From an uncultured Alistipes sp. (GTDB lineage: Bacteria; Bacteroidota; Bacteroidia; Bacteroidales; UBA932), in contig CABMPD010000018.1 in assembly GCA_902388455.1 (NCBI GenBank), forward strand, positions 1 through 52,859: 52,859 bases of DNA. The letters are read 5' to 3'. Position 1 is the stretch's first letter; every line of letters starts with the position of its first letter. Below, in pieces: positions 33,193 to 41,439 of the stretch. Below the pieces are notes generated by a model. It had not been told where the DNA came from and did not search any database. It worked only from the letters and a program-made list of their open reading frames with translations. Position numbers and translations under genes: made by a program.

Positions 33193-34242
33193 ATGAATGT
33201 TCAGTTGGACAGGGAATCGCTCATATCCTGGCTTGAGGAGAAGAATCCTGACCGGGTGCAGGCTCTTAAAGAAGCTGCGTATGAAGTAAAGCTTGCAGCA
33301 GTGGGTGAAAAGGTATATCTGCGCGGTCTGGTAGAAGTCTCCAATATATGCCGCAAGAACTGTCTGTATTGCGGTATCCGTCGGGACAATCATGATGCCG
33401 GCCGTTATGAGATATCGTCAGAGGATGTGCTGAAAGCAGCTGAATTTGCATTCCGTGAGGGCTATGGCTCTCTGGTAATACAGGGCGGTGAGAGACGGGA
33501 CAGGGTTTTTGTTGATAAGATAACGTCTGTCTTGTCGGAAATCAAGCGCCGTTGGCCTCTTGGAATTACACTGTCTCTTGGAGAACAGCCGCTGGAAGTG
33601 TATAAGGAGTGGTTTGATGCTGGAGCTCATCGTTATCTTCTTAGGATAGAGAGCTCTTCCCGCGAATTATATGAGATGATTCACCCCCTGGATGCAAATC
33701 ACAGCTATGATTCCCGTTTACAGGCTCTGGTAGACCTGCGTCGGTGCGGATATCAGGTAGGTACAGGGGTCATGATAGGCCTACCGTTTCAAAGTACCTC
33801 GCATCTTGCTGATGATTTGCTGTTTTTCAAGAAGATGGACATAGATATGTGCGGTATGGGACCGTATCTGGAACATTCCGGAACACCATTGTATCAGTAC
33901 CGCTCAATGCTGGCCCCTCAGCCGGAGAGGCTGGATTTGTCGCTCCGTATGGTTGCTCTGCTGCGTATGCTTATGCCGGATATCAATATCGCCGCGACTA
34001 CGGCTATGCAGGCCATAGACCCTTATGGACGTGAAAAGGCGATTATGGCCGGGGCCAATGTTCTTATGCCCAATCTTACCCTCCCCGAAGTCCGGGAAAA
34101 CTACCAGATATATCAGAATAAGCCCGGAGTGGGGGAGGATGCCGCTATATCTTCATCTAGAACGGAGCAGAAACTGAGAGAAATGAAAATCCCCATCGGC
34201 TGGGGCCAATGGGGAGATTCCAAACATTATTCCAAAAGGTGA
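33193..34242 (+). CDS. hydE: [FeFe]-hydrogenase H-cluster radical SAM maturase HydE
   Basis: 349 aa radical-SAM enzyme related to biotin synthase, which works with HydG and HydF to build the H-cluster 2Fe unit. The cluster motif is EVSNICRKNCLYCGIR (CxxxCxxC, about residues 52-60). Further family blocks are LVIQGGERRD, LSLGEQ, HRYLLRIESSS, GVMIGLPFQS and GPYLEHSGTPL. I chose the ATG at 33193; the TTG at 33184 would be an unnecessary alternative. GGAG lies just before the ATG. The stop is only 2 bp from the convergent stop of the LamG protein. Confidence 0.94.
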   Translation: MNVQLDRESLISWLEEKNPDRVQALKEAAYEVKLAAVGEKVYLRGLVEVSNICRKNCLYCGIRRDNHDAGRYEISSEDVLKAAEFAFREGYGSLVIQGGERRDRVFVDKITSVLSEIKRRWPLGITLSLGEQPLEVYKEWFDAGAHRYLLRIESSSRELYEMIHPLDANHSYDSRLQALVDLRRCGYQVGTGVMIGLPFQSTSHLADDLLFFKKMDIDMCGMGPYLEHSGTPLYQYRSMLAPQPERLDLSLRMVALLRMLMPDINIAATTAMQAIDPYGREKAIMAGANVLMPNLTLPEVRENYQIYQNKPGVGEDAAISSSRTEQKLREMKIPIGWGQWGDSKHYSKR

Positions 34243-34244
34243 AA

Positions 34245-36179
34245 TTATTTTTCAGACATGTAAATCTGGGCGACCTCCTGATCTGAGAGTGCTCTTGAAC
34301 TGTAGATCCTAAGGTTGTCGAAATACGTGTCAATGGCGTTGTCTCCTGATTCGCTGGCGCCTCCGAGAAGAAATTTAGTGCAGGTGTTTTTGGTGTAGCC
34401 GTAGAGGCTTATCGAGTCTATCAGGACTCCGTCGATATACAGGGATCCGAAGACATCGTAGCCCTCAGTTCTTACAACCACTGCAATGAAGTGCCAGTTG
34501 TAGTCCAGCTGGGGATGGTTGAAACTGGAACCGTTGTAGTTGGAACTGTTGTTCAGGTAGAATTTTCCGTCCTTGATCGTGAGTTTGGGAGAGTTGTATC
34601 TTTGATCGCCGCTGGCCATGGACCATACATGTCCGTCGGAAAATCCTTTCATCCAGAATGTCACGCTGTAGTTCATATTGGGATATGCAATCAGGGTTTT
34701 GGGGAAGGAAAGCTGGCTTCCGTCAATTGAACTCAGGACGATGGCCTGTGTGCCGTCCGCGCTCTCTGTTGTGTATTGAGGATTGTTGATAGGGTTGCCT
34801 TGTATGGCTGACACTTCGCTTCTGGTGGTATTGTTGAAGCGGAAATATGCGGCGAGTCCGTTACGGACAGTATTGAGGGGGTCCGGTCCCGAAGTTGCTG
34901 CCGGCTGGCCCTGGGGTGCCGGTTTCCCTGGTTGTGTTGTTTCTGTCCGGGCCTCTTGAATCTGAGGTTGACTTTGAGCAGAACCGTCAGGAGTCATGAT
35001 GATGTCGGCTCTAACAGTGTTGCCTGAAGATATTTCAGCAGAGGTCTCTGTCGTGAGATAGCCGTTCTTGAGAGCCTGTACGGAGTAGCTGCCGGAAGGC
35101 AGATCATTGAAAACATACAGGCCGTTGCGGGCTGTGGTGACTGTCTTGCCTCCAGGAATCAGCGTAAGCCTTGCATAAGGTACCGGCTGTCCGGTAGCTG
35201 CATCAGAAACGACACCGGTAAGTGAGATGTCCACCGTACTCTTGAAATATATTTTTTCAGTTATATATTTGTTTCCAGCACGGAAACGGACTTCCAGCCA
35301 GTTTTCATCATCTTCGTAACAGTTCTCGTCGTTATATTTAATCACCAGGGAATTGCCCTCGTAGCTGGATGATATCTGTGAGGCGCAATTGGACTTGATC
35401 TGTGGTCTCTGACTTGTGGATATGCTCCTTCCGGCCAGAGACAGGCTCACGACCACTGTCCCTTTCTTTTCTTGAAACCAGTCTACAGTAATCTGGTCAT
35501 ACAGCTGTCGGTATTGATTGGAAATGCTTTGGACCTGATTGTAGCGTGAATCCTGTGTGTCGAATTCGGCTAGGAAAGCCCGGAGGTTATTGAGCGCCTC
35601 ACCTATCTCCTCTATGGATGTGATGAAGTCCAGACCGTTCTGGAACTGTGACAGCCTGTCGTTAAGGGCGCGGTCATGCTCTTGATACTCCATCACGAGT
35701 TTCTTCATCTCAAATTCGCTGAAAGGATATTTTACGGCATAGAAATATTCGTATCTGCCGCTGGAACGGTAATATCTTTTCTCCCAGTAATAGTCAGCAG
35801 CTTTGGATAAGGATATCTCTCCGATGAAAGGCAGCTTGGCGGTGCGGGAAAGAATGGAGGATTCAAGGTTCTGCGTCTTGCTGAAGCTGTCTCCGCTCTG
35901 TATGGCAGAAGTGGTCAGACTGGATTCGGAGACTATCCTGGTTGCGATGCTCTGGGCGATCTGCTTCTTGACATTCTCTATTACAGCTGCTTTTGCCGCT
36001 TCAATGTCTCCAGCCGTAGCTGTTACGTTAAGGTAATCCTGTTCAACTGCATTGACCCATTCGGGCATTCTCTTCGCACTGGCTTCCTCTACCTTAAAGT
36101 CATTCTTCTGTGCGGAAGCAGACATGGCTGACGCGACAAGAAGCATGATGGAGAAAATAACAGTTTTAATCGTTTTCAT
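34245..36179 (-). CDS. Secreted LPP20-like / carboxypeptidase-regulatory / LamG protein
   Basis: 644 aa. The signal peptide ends SASA with Gln24 as the new N-terminus. The N-terminal domain (about 30-190) has the LPP20/FlgP-like pattern: RMPEWVNAVEQDYLNVTA followed by AAKAAVIENVKKQIAQSIATRI. A coiled segment follows, then a strand-rich region (240-320), a CarboxypepD_reg/CNA-like beta-sandwich (about 325-400: LTGVVSDAATGQPVPYARL), a Pro/Gln/Thr linker, and a LamG-like concanavalin domain (about 435-640: YSVTFWMKG, WHFIAVVVRTEG, FDNLRIYSSRALSDQEV). Last gene of a four-gene operon. Probably periplasmic or outer-membrane associated with a ligand-binding C-terminus; function unknown. Confidence 0.8.
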   Translation of the reverse strand: MKTIKTVIFSIMLLVASAMSASAQKNDFKVEEASAKRMPEWVNAVEQDYLNVTATAGDIEAAKAAVIENVKKQIAQSIATRIVSESSLTTSAIQSGDSFSKTQNLESSILSRTAKLPFIGEISLSKAADYYWEKRYYRSSGRYEYFYAVKYPFSEFEMKKLVMEYQEHDRALNDRLSQFQNGLDFITSIEEIGEALNNLRAFLAEFDTQDSRYNQVQSISNQYRQLYDQITVDWFQEKKGTVVVSLSLAGRSISTSQRPQIKSNCASQISSSYEGNSLVIKYNDENCYEDDENWLEVRFRAGNKYITEKIYFKSTVDISLTGVVSDAATGQPVPYARLTLIPGGKTVTTARNGLYVFNDLPSGSYSVQALKNGYLTTETSAEISSGNTVRADIIMTPDGSAQSQPQIQEARTETTQPGKPAPQGQPAATSGPDPLNTVRNGLAAYFRFNNTTRSEVSAIQGNPINNPQYTTESADGTQAIVLSSIDGSQLSFPKTLIAYPNMNYSVTFWMKGFSDGHVWSMASGDQRYNSPKLTIKDGKFYLNNSSNYNGSSFNHPQLDYNWHFIAVVVRTEGYDVFGSLYIDGVLIDSISLYGYTKNTCTKFLLGGASESGDNAIDTYFDNLRIYSSRALSDQEVAQIYMSEK

Positions 36180-36192
36180 AGTAGTCGTGATT

Positions 36193-36648
36193 TTAATAAA
36201 TATGTTCTTCGAAGTATTCCTTGGCCTGGCTGATCATAGCGCGGAGCTTGGGGTCGCGTGCCTTGACCTTTTTGATCGCATCCATATAGGAAGACTTGTC
36301 ATTGTCTGCGATGCCTTTGACTGTAAAAGAGGTCTGGCTGATAACGTCTCCCGTGACTGTGTCTGTGATGAAGAGCGAGAGCTCGATTTCTGTAACGTAC
36401 ATTACAGGAGCCGTTGCCGTTACGTCTTTGGAAATTACCGCTGCCTTGGAATTAAGAACGAAACGGCTTTTGTCAGAAGCTGCGTCATTGAGGACGAGGG
36501 CTTGCTTGAGATTGGACGTCAGGGTAGTTGCGGCATTTTCGTGTGTAATGCCTTCTGGGGGGGCTACACTCACGGTAAGACGCTCTTGTGCGCCTGCATT
36601 GAATATAGCTGAGATGATTATTATGACGGGAATTAAGAATTTTTTCAT
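36193..36648 (-). CDS. Small secreted hypothetical protein of the LPP20/DUF6175 operon
   Basis: 151 aa. The signal peptide ends FNAGA with Gln21 as the new N-terminus. The mature chain begins with a VSVAPPEG strand, then LTSNLKQALVLNDAASDKSRFVL, resembling the way CsgG/FlgO-like proteins start (N-terminal strand, then an amphipathic helix before a RFxL strand). The likeness is weak and by eye only. The C-terminus is a basic helix (AIKKVKARDPKLRAMI). Gaps to its neighbours are 24 and 13 bp. Confidence 0.7.
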   Translation of the reverse strand: MKKFLIPVIIIISAIFNAGAQERLTVSVAPPEGITHENAATTLTSNLKQALVLNDAASDKSRFVLNSKAAVISKDVTATAPVMYVTEIELSLFITDTVTGDVISQTSFTVKGIADNDKSSYMDAIKKVKARDPKLRAMISQAKEYFEEHIY

Positions 36649-36672
36649 GATGCAGGTATTTGTTTATTCAAC

Positions 36673-37641
36673 TTAGTCTCCAAGAACAATCCATACGCTT
36701 CCCAATCCGCGTTCGTTTATCTTGTATGGAAGATTGAACGGCTCTTTGTTGAGGAATCTGGCAAGGTCCATTGCAAAAGCCCTGGTGTCGATGGCTCTTT
36801 CCTTACCTAGAACTGTTTTGTAGAGCGGTATGCGGACCTGTTCGTAGTCAACGAAATAGTCTCCGCCTGATACTCTGGAGAATCTGTGGTTTACAGTGTT
36901 TTCGTCCATCCAGTAATCCAGAACATCGGAAAGGAGAACAACTTCTCCAAGGAACTCAACCTCATCGTTCATAGTCAGAGGACAGTTCTCCGTCATTCTG
37001 ATGGAAATAGTTACTTCTCTGCCGTTAGTGAACATGTCATCGAAATGTGCCTGAAGTGCAGCATTGAATGAGTCCATGTAGTTCAGCACTGCTTCTTCCA
37101 GCAGAAGGCCGACAGAGGCGGCGGTCGAGGGACTGCCGTCTCCGGAGACGGCAGTTATTACTTTGTTGGTGTAGGCATCTACTCCGCGGAGGTTGAATGA
37201 TATGTATTTCTGGGGGCCGCGGGTTTTCAGATTGAAATCCAGATCCATGATAATATCGGCCTTGGCAGTGCGCTTGATACGGTCCAAAGGAGACTCAACT
37301 ATCGTTCCGCCGCCTGAACCCATGAACAGCTCGGCTTCTGTCTGCTGGGTCTCAAGGCTTTTGAGGGTTTGCTCGAGATCTTTGAGCGGGAATCCTCTCT
37401 GCGCCATGATTGCCGAGAGTTCTGATATTGCAAGTCTGAGATTTTCATCTGAGATGAATGCTTTGCTGTAGTCCGGGGATGTCTGTGTATTTCCGTTTCC
37501 ATCCTCCCATGTGGTGACAAATCCTGTGCGGGTACAGTAAGCGTCACTTGGAATTACCATGATGACAGGTTTCCTGGCTTGGGAGAAAAGGGCTGTTGTT
37601 GCCAAGAAAAGTATTGTCGCAGAAAGTATGAGCTTTCTCAT
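36673..37641 (-). CDS. DUF6175 family secreted protein
   Basis: 322 aa. The signal peptide ends TALFS with Gln21 as the new N-terminus. The signature KPVIMVIPSDAYCTRTGFV, followed by ELSAIMAQRGFPLKDLEQTL and a KADIIMDLDF strand, identifies the DUF6175 family. The layout (strand with a conserved start, helix, ADIIMDLDF strand, then a long mixed C-terminus) recalls CsgG/LpoB-type outer-membrane accessory folds, but no direct homology is shown. No catalytic motif. Second gene of the operon, 26 bp after the LPP20-like gene. Confidence 0.8.
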   Translation of the reverse strand: MRKLILSATILFLATTALFSQARKPVIMVIPSDAYCTRTGFVTTWEDGNGNTQTSPDYSKAFISDENLRLAISELSAIMAQRGFPLKDLEQTLKSLETQQTEAELFMGSGGGTIVESPLDRIKRTAKADIIMDLDFNLKTRGPQKYISFNLRGVDAYTNKVITAVSGDGSPSTAASVGLLLEEAVLNYMDSFNAALQAHFDDMFTNGREVTISIRMTENCPLTMNDEVEFLGEVVLLSDVLDYWMDENTVNHRFSRVSGGDYFVDYEQVRIPLYKTVLGKERAIDTRAFAMDLARFLNKEPFNLPYKINERGLGSVWIVLGD

Positions 37642-37667
37642 ATTCGAGTGATTTAATAGAGTGAGTC

Positions 37668-38138
37668 TTAGTCTTCGAGTTTGGACTGGAAGTCATCCTT
37701 GTTGAGTTCGAGAGCTACTTTTTTCTTCTCCGTATCGTTGAAGTTGTACAGAATGTAGTAGTAGTAGACGTCCTGTTTCTTGACCAGGCGGTGTTCCCAG
37801 TAAGTCTGAATAGCTGTGATTTCAGAAATATTCTTGATATACTGTGAGTTTGCAACCTTGTTGTGGATTTCTGCCGCGTCAGCTCCTTCGACATGGGTGC
37901 GCATCAGGTATGTGGAGACGGCATTTATGGCAAAATTGGTAAGTTCCTCAAATGCCTTGTCTCTGGCATCCTGAAGGCTTATGGTACTCTGCTGGTCGAC
38001 TTTCATAATGTCGTAGCGGTCTACGTTTCTTTTAATCCATACTGGACGCTTGTCCTCGCTGCTTTCAATAAGTTTTCCCTGTCCGAATGCCGTGGCTGTG
38101 ATCAGACACATGAGTGAGAATAGAAGAATTCGTTTCAT
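37668..38138 (-). CDS. LPP20-like secreted protein
   Basis: 156 aa. The signal peptide ends TAFG with Gln20 as the new N-terminus, so it is not a lipoprotein although LPP20 relatives usually are. The mature sequence has RPVWIKRNVDRYDIM then LQDARDKAFEELTNFAINAV, the 'PxWI ... AxxxAxxxI' layout of LPP20/FlgP-like domains, and a C-terminal HRLVKKQDVYYYYILYNF strand pair. It shares this organisation with the N-terminal domain of the 644-aa protein three genes downstream. First gene of the operon. Confidence 0.75.
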   Translation of the reverse strand: MKRILLFSLMCLITATAFGQGKLIESSEDKRPVWIKRNVDRYDIMKVDQQSTISLQDARDKAFEELTNFAINAVSTYLMRTHVEGADAAEIHNKVANSQYIKNISEITAIQTYWEHRLVKKQDVYYYYILYNFNDTEKKKVALELNKDDFQSKLED

Positions 38139-38170
38139 GTCAATTACAATTTAGGATTTACAATATATTA

Positions 38171-38178
38171 CAAATATA
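38171..38178 (-). promoter_or_regulatory. -7 promoter element of the LPP20/DUF6175 operon (TATATTTG)
   Basis: A perfect TAnnTTTG box on the minus strand, 33 bp before the first ATG (38138). No TTG at the usual -33 position. Confidence 0.6.
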
Positions 38179-38225
38179 ATCAAAATAATGGACTCACAGA
38201 AGCATTGTGACACTATTTTATTGAA

Positions 38226-38262
38226 AAAGGCTGCACCGTAATGTGTCTTCGGTACAGCCTTT
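38226..38262 (-). terminator. Rho-independent terminator of ppdK
   Basis: A 13-bp stem with one mismatch (AAAGGCTGCACCG at 38226-38238 with 38250-38262) and an 11-nt loop, followed on the minus strand by TTTTTC. It lies 23 bp past the ppdK stop and separates it from the downstream operon. Confidence 0.85.
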
Positions 38263-38284
38263 GTCTTATGTGTGAACCGGAATC

Positions 38285-41005
38285 TTACCTGTTCAATCCG
38301 CTCTTAATTGCAGCCTGCGCCGCAGCCAGACGTGCGATGGGCACTCTGAAAGGCGAGCAGGATACGTAGTTCATGCCGATCTTGTGGCAGAATTCCACAG
38401 ATGCGGGATCGCCGCCGTGCTCACCGCAGATACCCACCTTGAGCTTGGGGTTGGTGCTGCGGCCGCCCTGCACACCGATTTCGAGGAGTCTGCCGACGGA
38501 TTCCTCGTCGATGGTCTGGAACGGGTCTGCGTCGAGGAGCTTGTTCTCTAAGTAGTCGCCCATGAAGGCTCCGATGTCGTCGCGGGAGAAACCGAATGTC
38601 ATCTGGGTCAGGTCGTTGGTTCCGAAGGAGAAGAACTGGGCGGTCCTGGCCATGAAGTTGGCCAGCAGGGCAGCTCTCGGAATCTCAATCATGGTGCCGT
38701 AGAGGTAGTTGATGGTCATGCCGGTAGCCTTCTCCACCTCGTCGTGTACGCGGTCGCAGATCTTCTTCTCGAAGTCCAGCTCGCGGACGATGATGGTTAC
38801 GGGTATCATGATCTCGGGTCTGGGATCGTGGCCTTCCTTGAGAAGCTCGGCAGTGGCCTGGAAGATGGCGCGGAACTGGGTCTCGCTTATCTCGGGATAG
38901 GTGATGCCGAGACGGACTCCGCGGTGTCCCATCATGGGGTTGACCTCGTGCAGGCTTTCTCCGCGTTTCTGGATATCGTCAATGGATACTCCCAGTTCTT
39001 TCGCCAGCTCTGCTTCTTTCTCGGGTGTCTGGGGTACGAACTCATGGAGAGGAGGATCGAGCAGGCGGAAGGTCACGGGCTTGCCGTTCATCACCTTCAT
39101 GGTGGCTTTCACGGCCTCCTTGATATAAGGCTCAAGCTCGTCCAGTGCGGCCTTTCTCTCTTCCTCAGTCTTGGAGAGAATCATCTTGCGCAGTTTGGAC
39201 AGAGGCTCCTCGGAGTTGGCTCCGTAGAACATGTGCTCTATCCTGAAGAGGCCGATACCCTCGGCTCCGAAGGACAGGGCGCGGGCTGCGTCCTCGGGAG
39301 TGTCGGCGTTGGTGCGCACACCGAGCCGGCGGTATTTGTCTACGAGGGTCATGTATTCTACGAAACGGGGATTCTCCGATGCGTCCATGGTCTCTACTGC
39401 GACGTCGTAAACGAAGCCCTTGGAGCCGTTGAGCGAGAATACATCTCCTTCGTGGTAGGTCTTTCCGTTGATGGTGAGTGTCTTGGCCTCAAGGTCAATA
39501 TGCAGGGCGTCGCAGCCTACGATGCAGCACTTGCCCCATCCGCGGGCTACCAGAGCCGCATGCGAGGTCATACCTCCGCGGGCTGTGAGCAGACCGTCTG
39601 CGGCACGCATACCTTCCACGTCCTCGGGATTGGTCTCCTCACGGACGAGAATCACTTTCTCCTTGCGTTCTGCAGCGGCTACGGCATCCTCGGCAGTGAA
39701 GACGATCTTGCCGACAGAGCCGCCGGGACCTGCGGGCAGACCCTGTGCGATGACGGTGGCCTTCTTCTCAGCAGCGGGGTTCAGGATAGGGTGGAGGAGC
39801 TCGTCGAGCTGGGCGGGGGCCACTCTCATGACGGCTGTCTTCTCATCGATAAGGCCTTCATGGAGCATGTCCATGGCCATATTGAGGGCTGCCAGACCTG
39901 TCCTCTTGCCGACGCGGCACTGGAGCATCCAGAGCTTGCCGTCCTGGATGGTGAACTCGATGTCCTGCATGTCGTGGAAGTGGTTCTCGAGATGATTCTG
40001 TATCTCGTCCAGTTCCTTGTATACCTCGGGCATGGCTGTCTCAAGGGAGGCCAGATGGCGGTTGTGCTCGTTCTTGGTGGCCTCATTCAGGGGGTTGGGG
40101 GTGCGTATACCGGCTACGACATCCTCGCCCTGAGCGTTGATGAGCCACTCTCCGTAGAACTTGTTCTCACCTGTTGCGGGGTTACGGGAGAAGGCCACGC
40201 CTGTAGCGGAGTTGTCTCCCATGTTGCCGAATACCATGGCCTGTACGTTCACGGCTGTTCCCCAGTCATCGGGTATGCCCTCGATGCGGCGGTAGGCGAT
40301 GGCACGCTTGCCGTTCCAGGATTTGAACACGGCTCCGATACCGCCCCAGAGCTGCTCGTATGCATTGTCAGGGAACTCCTTGCCGAGTACCTGCCTTACA
40401 CGTACCTTAAAGTCTGTGCAGAGCTGTTTGAGGTCTTCCTCGGTCAGGTCTGTGTCGCTCTTGTAGCCTTTCTTCGCTTTCAGGTCGCCCAGCATCCTGT
40501 CGAGCTGGACCCTGATACCCTGGCCCTCTGCGGGCTCGATGCCCTCGGCCTTCTCCATTACCACGTCCGAGTACATCATGATCAGACGGCGGTATGCGTC
40601 GTAGACGAAGCGGGGATTGCCGGTCTTGGCGATCATACCGGGTATGGTCGCGGAGCAAAGACCTATGTTGAGAACGGTCTCCATCATGCCGGGCATGGAT
40701 GAGCGTGCGCCGGAGCGGCAGGATACGAGGAGAGGGTTGTCCTTGTCCCCGAACTTGCGGCCCATCATGCTTTCTGCGCGTGAGAGAGCGTCATTGACTT
40801 CCTTTTCGAGTTCTGCGGGATACTTGCATCCCAGATTGTAATACTCCGTGCAGCATTCGGTGGTGATGGTGAATCCCGCGGGTACGGGCATTCCGAGCGT
40901 GCACATTTCGGCGAGGTTCGCGCCTTTACCGCCCAAGAGGTTTCTCATAGAACCGTTTCCTTCGGCCTCTTTTCCTCCAAAGAAATAAACTCTTTTGTTT
41001 GACAT
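38285..41005 (-). CDS. ppdK: Pyruvate, phosphate dikinase
   Basis: 906 aa from the ATG at 41005 (MSNKRVYFFGG), the usual PPDK length and start. The open frame extends to 41062, but that overlaps the promoter. The enzyme interconverts pyruvate, ATP and Pi with PEP, AMP and PPi. The N-terminal ATP-grasp domain has GGKGANLAEM and SCRSGARSSMPGMMETVLN. The phosphohistidine domain has GGMTSHAALVARG with the catalytic His. The C-terminal PEP domain has MMGHRGVRLG, FGTNDLTQM and the catalytic Cys in GICGEHGGDP. PPDK is common in Bacteroidales, where PPi-linked glycolysis is used. Single-gene unit. Confidence 0.96.
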   Translation of the reverse strand: MSNKRVYFFGGKEAEGNGSMRNLLGGKGANLAEMCTLGMPVPAGFTITTECCTEYYNLGCKYPAELEKEVNDALSRAESMMGRKFGDKDNPLLVSCRSGARSSMPGMMETVLNIGLCSATIPGMIAKTGNPRFVYDAYRRLIMMYSDVVMEKAEGIEPAEGQGIRVQLDRMLGDLKAKKGYKSDTDLTEEDLKQLCTDFKVRVRQVLGKEFPDNAYEQLWGGIGAVFKSWNGKRAIAYRRIEGIPDDWGTAVNVQAMVFGNMGDNSATGVAFSRNPATGENKFYGEWLINAQGEDVVAGIRTPNPLNEATKNEHNRHLASLETAMPEVYKELDEIQNHLENHFHDMQDIEFTIQDGKLWMLQCRVGKRTGLAALNMAMDMLHEGLIDEKTAVMRVAPAQLDELLHPILNPAAEKKATVIAQGLPAGPGGSVGKIVFTAEDAVAAAERKEKVILVREETNPEDVEGMRAADGLLTARGGMTSHAALVARGWGKCCIVGCDALHIDLEAKTLTINGKTYHEGDVFSLNGSKGFVYDVAVETMDASENPRFVEYMTLVDKYRRLGVRTNADTPEDAARALSFGAEGIGLFRIEHMFYGANSEEPLSKLRKMILSKTEEERKAALDELEPYIKEAVKATMKVMNGKPVTFRLLDPPLHEFVPQTPEKEAELAKELGVSIDDIQKRGESLHEVNPMMGHRGVRLGITYPEISETQFRAIFQATAELLKEGHDPRPEIMIPVTIIVRELDFEKKICDRVHDEVEKATGMTINYLYGTMIEIPRAALLANFMARTAQFFSFGTNDLTQMTFGFSRDDIGAFMGDYLENKLLDADPFQTIDEESVGRLLEIGVQGGRSTNPKLKVGICGEHGGDPASVEFCHKIGMNYVSCSPFRVPIARLAAAQAAIKSGLNR

Positions 41006-41059
41006 AGATATAAAAAATAAAATATTGGTTTGAGTCAAAGACCGTAAACTATTAAGGCG

Positions 41060-41067
41060 CAAAAATA
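41060..41067 (-). promoter_or_regulatory. -7 promoter element of ppdK (TATTTTTG)
   Basis: A TAnnTTTG box on the minus strand, 55 bp before the chosen ATG, giving a leader of about 50 nt. Confidence 0.55.
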
Positions 41068-41131
41068 ACGATTTTTCACAAATCCCCTACCAACCACTTA
41101 AAAATATTTAGCAAAATGAATATCGTTTCAG

Positions 41132-41297
41132 TACTCAGGCTGTTATAAGGCTTGCAGAAGGACGCGCCTACGGCGCTTTTCCCTCCCACCGTGAGTATCA
41201 GCTCGTTACTTCGTAACTCGGTGATACTCATGGCGGGCCCTTCCCTCTAACAGGCCGAGGGTGGCATGCTTCTGCAAGCCTTATAACAGCCTGAGTA
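41132..41297. repeat. Palindromic element A: 29-bp perfect inverted repeat with nested hairpins
   Basis: Perfect 29-bp arms at 41132-41160 and 41269-41297 enclose 108 bp. Inside are a small hairpin GCGCC-tac-GGCGC (41164-41176) and a large one centred on a TTC loop at 41210-41212 (CCGTGAGTATCA at 41190-41201 against TGATACTCATGG at 41222-41233, with CGTTAC/GTAAC inside). The core CCCTCCCACCG ... GGCGGGCCC.TCCCTCTA recurs at 52817-52851. No reading frame explains it. It lies between ppdK and phoH, whose 431-bp gap contains only this element, element B and the ppdK promoter. Confidence 0.85.
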
Positions 41298-41314
41298 TTT
41301 ATCGATGTGTATCA

Positions 41315-41439
41315 TAATTCTTGTCAGAACGGGCCGAATGCAAGGCGTCGAGGCTCCTGGCGAGGGAGTTTACTGGGCGTAAATGACCGAGCCAAGAGTC
41401 GAAGACAACGCAGCAGTCGACCCGTTCTGACAAGAATTA
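41315..41439. repeat. Palindromic element B: 19-bp perfect inverted repeat with inner stems
   Basis: Perfect 19-bp arms (TAATTCTTGTCAGAACGGG at 41315-41333 and its complement at 41421-41439) enclose 87 bp. The interior can form GGCTC/GAGCC around a TTTAC-tgggc-GTAAA hairpin, and GTCGA/TCGA outside it. The right arm contains the phoH stop codon (41437-41439). It lies 17 bp from element A and does not resemble it. On the minus strand it could end phoH transcription, though it has no U-tract. Confidence 0.8.

Noticed and set aside
38744..40702. 652-aa open frame on the plus strand
   Set aside because: It is fully antisense to ppdK, whose catalytic motifs are intact; long antisense frames arise from the G/C-rich codon use.
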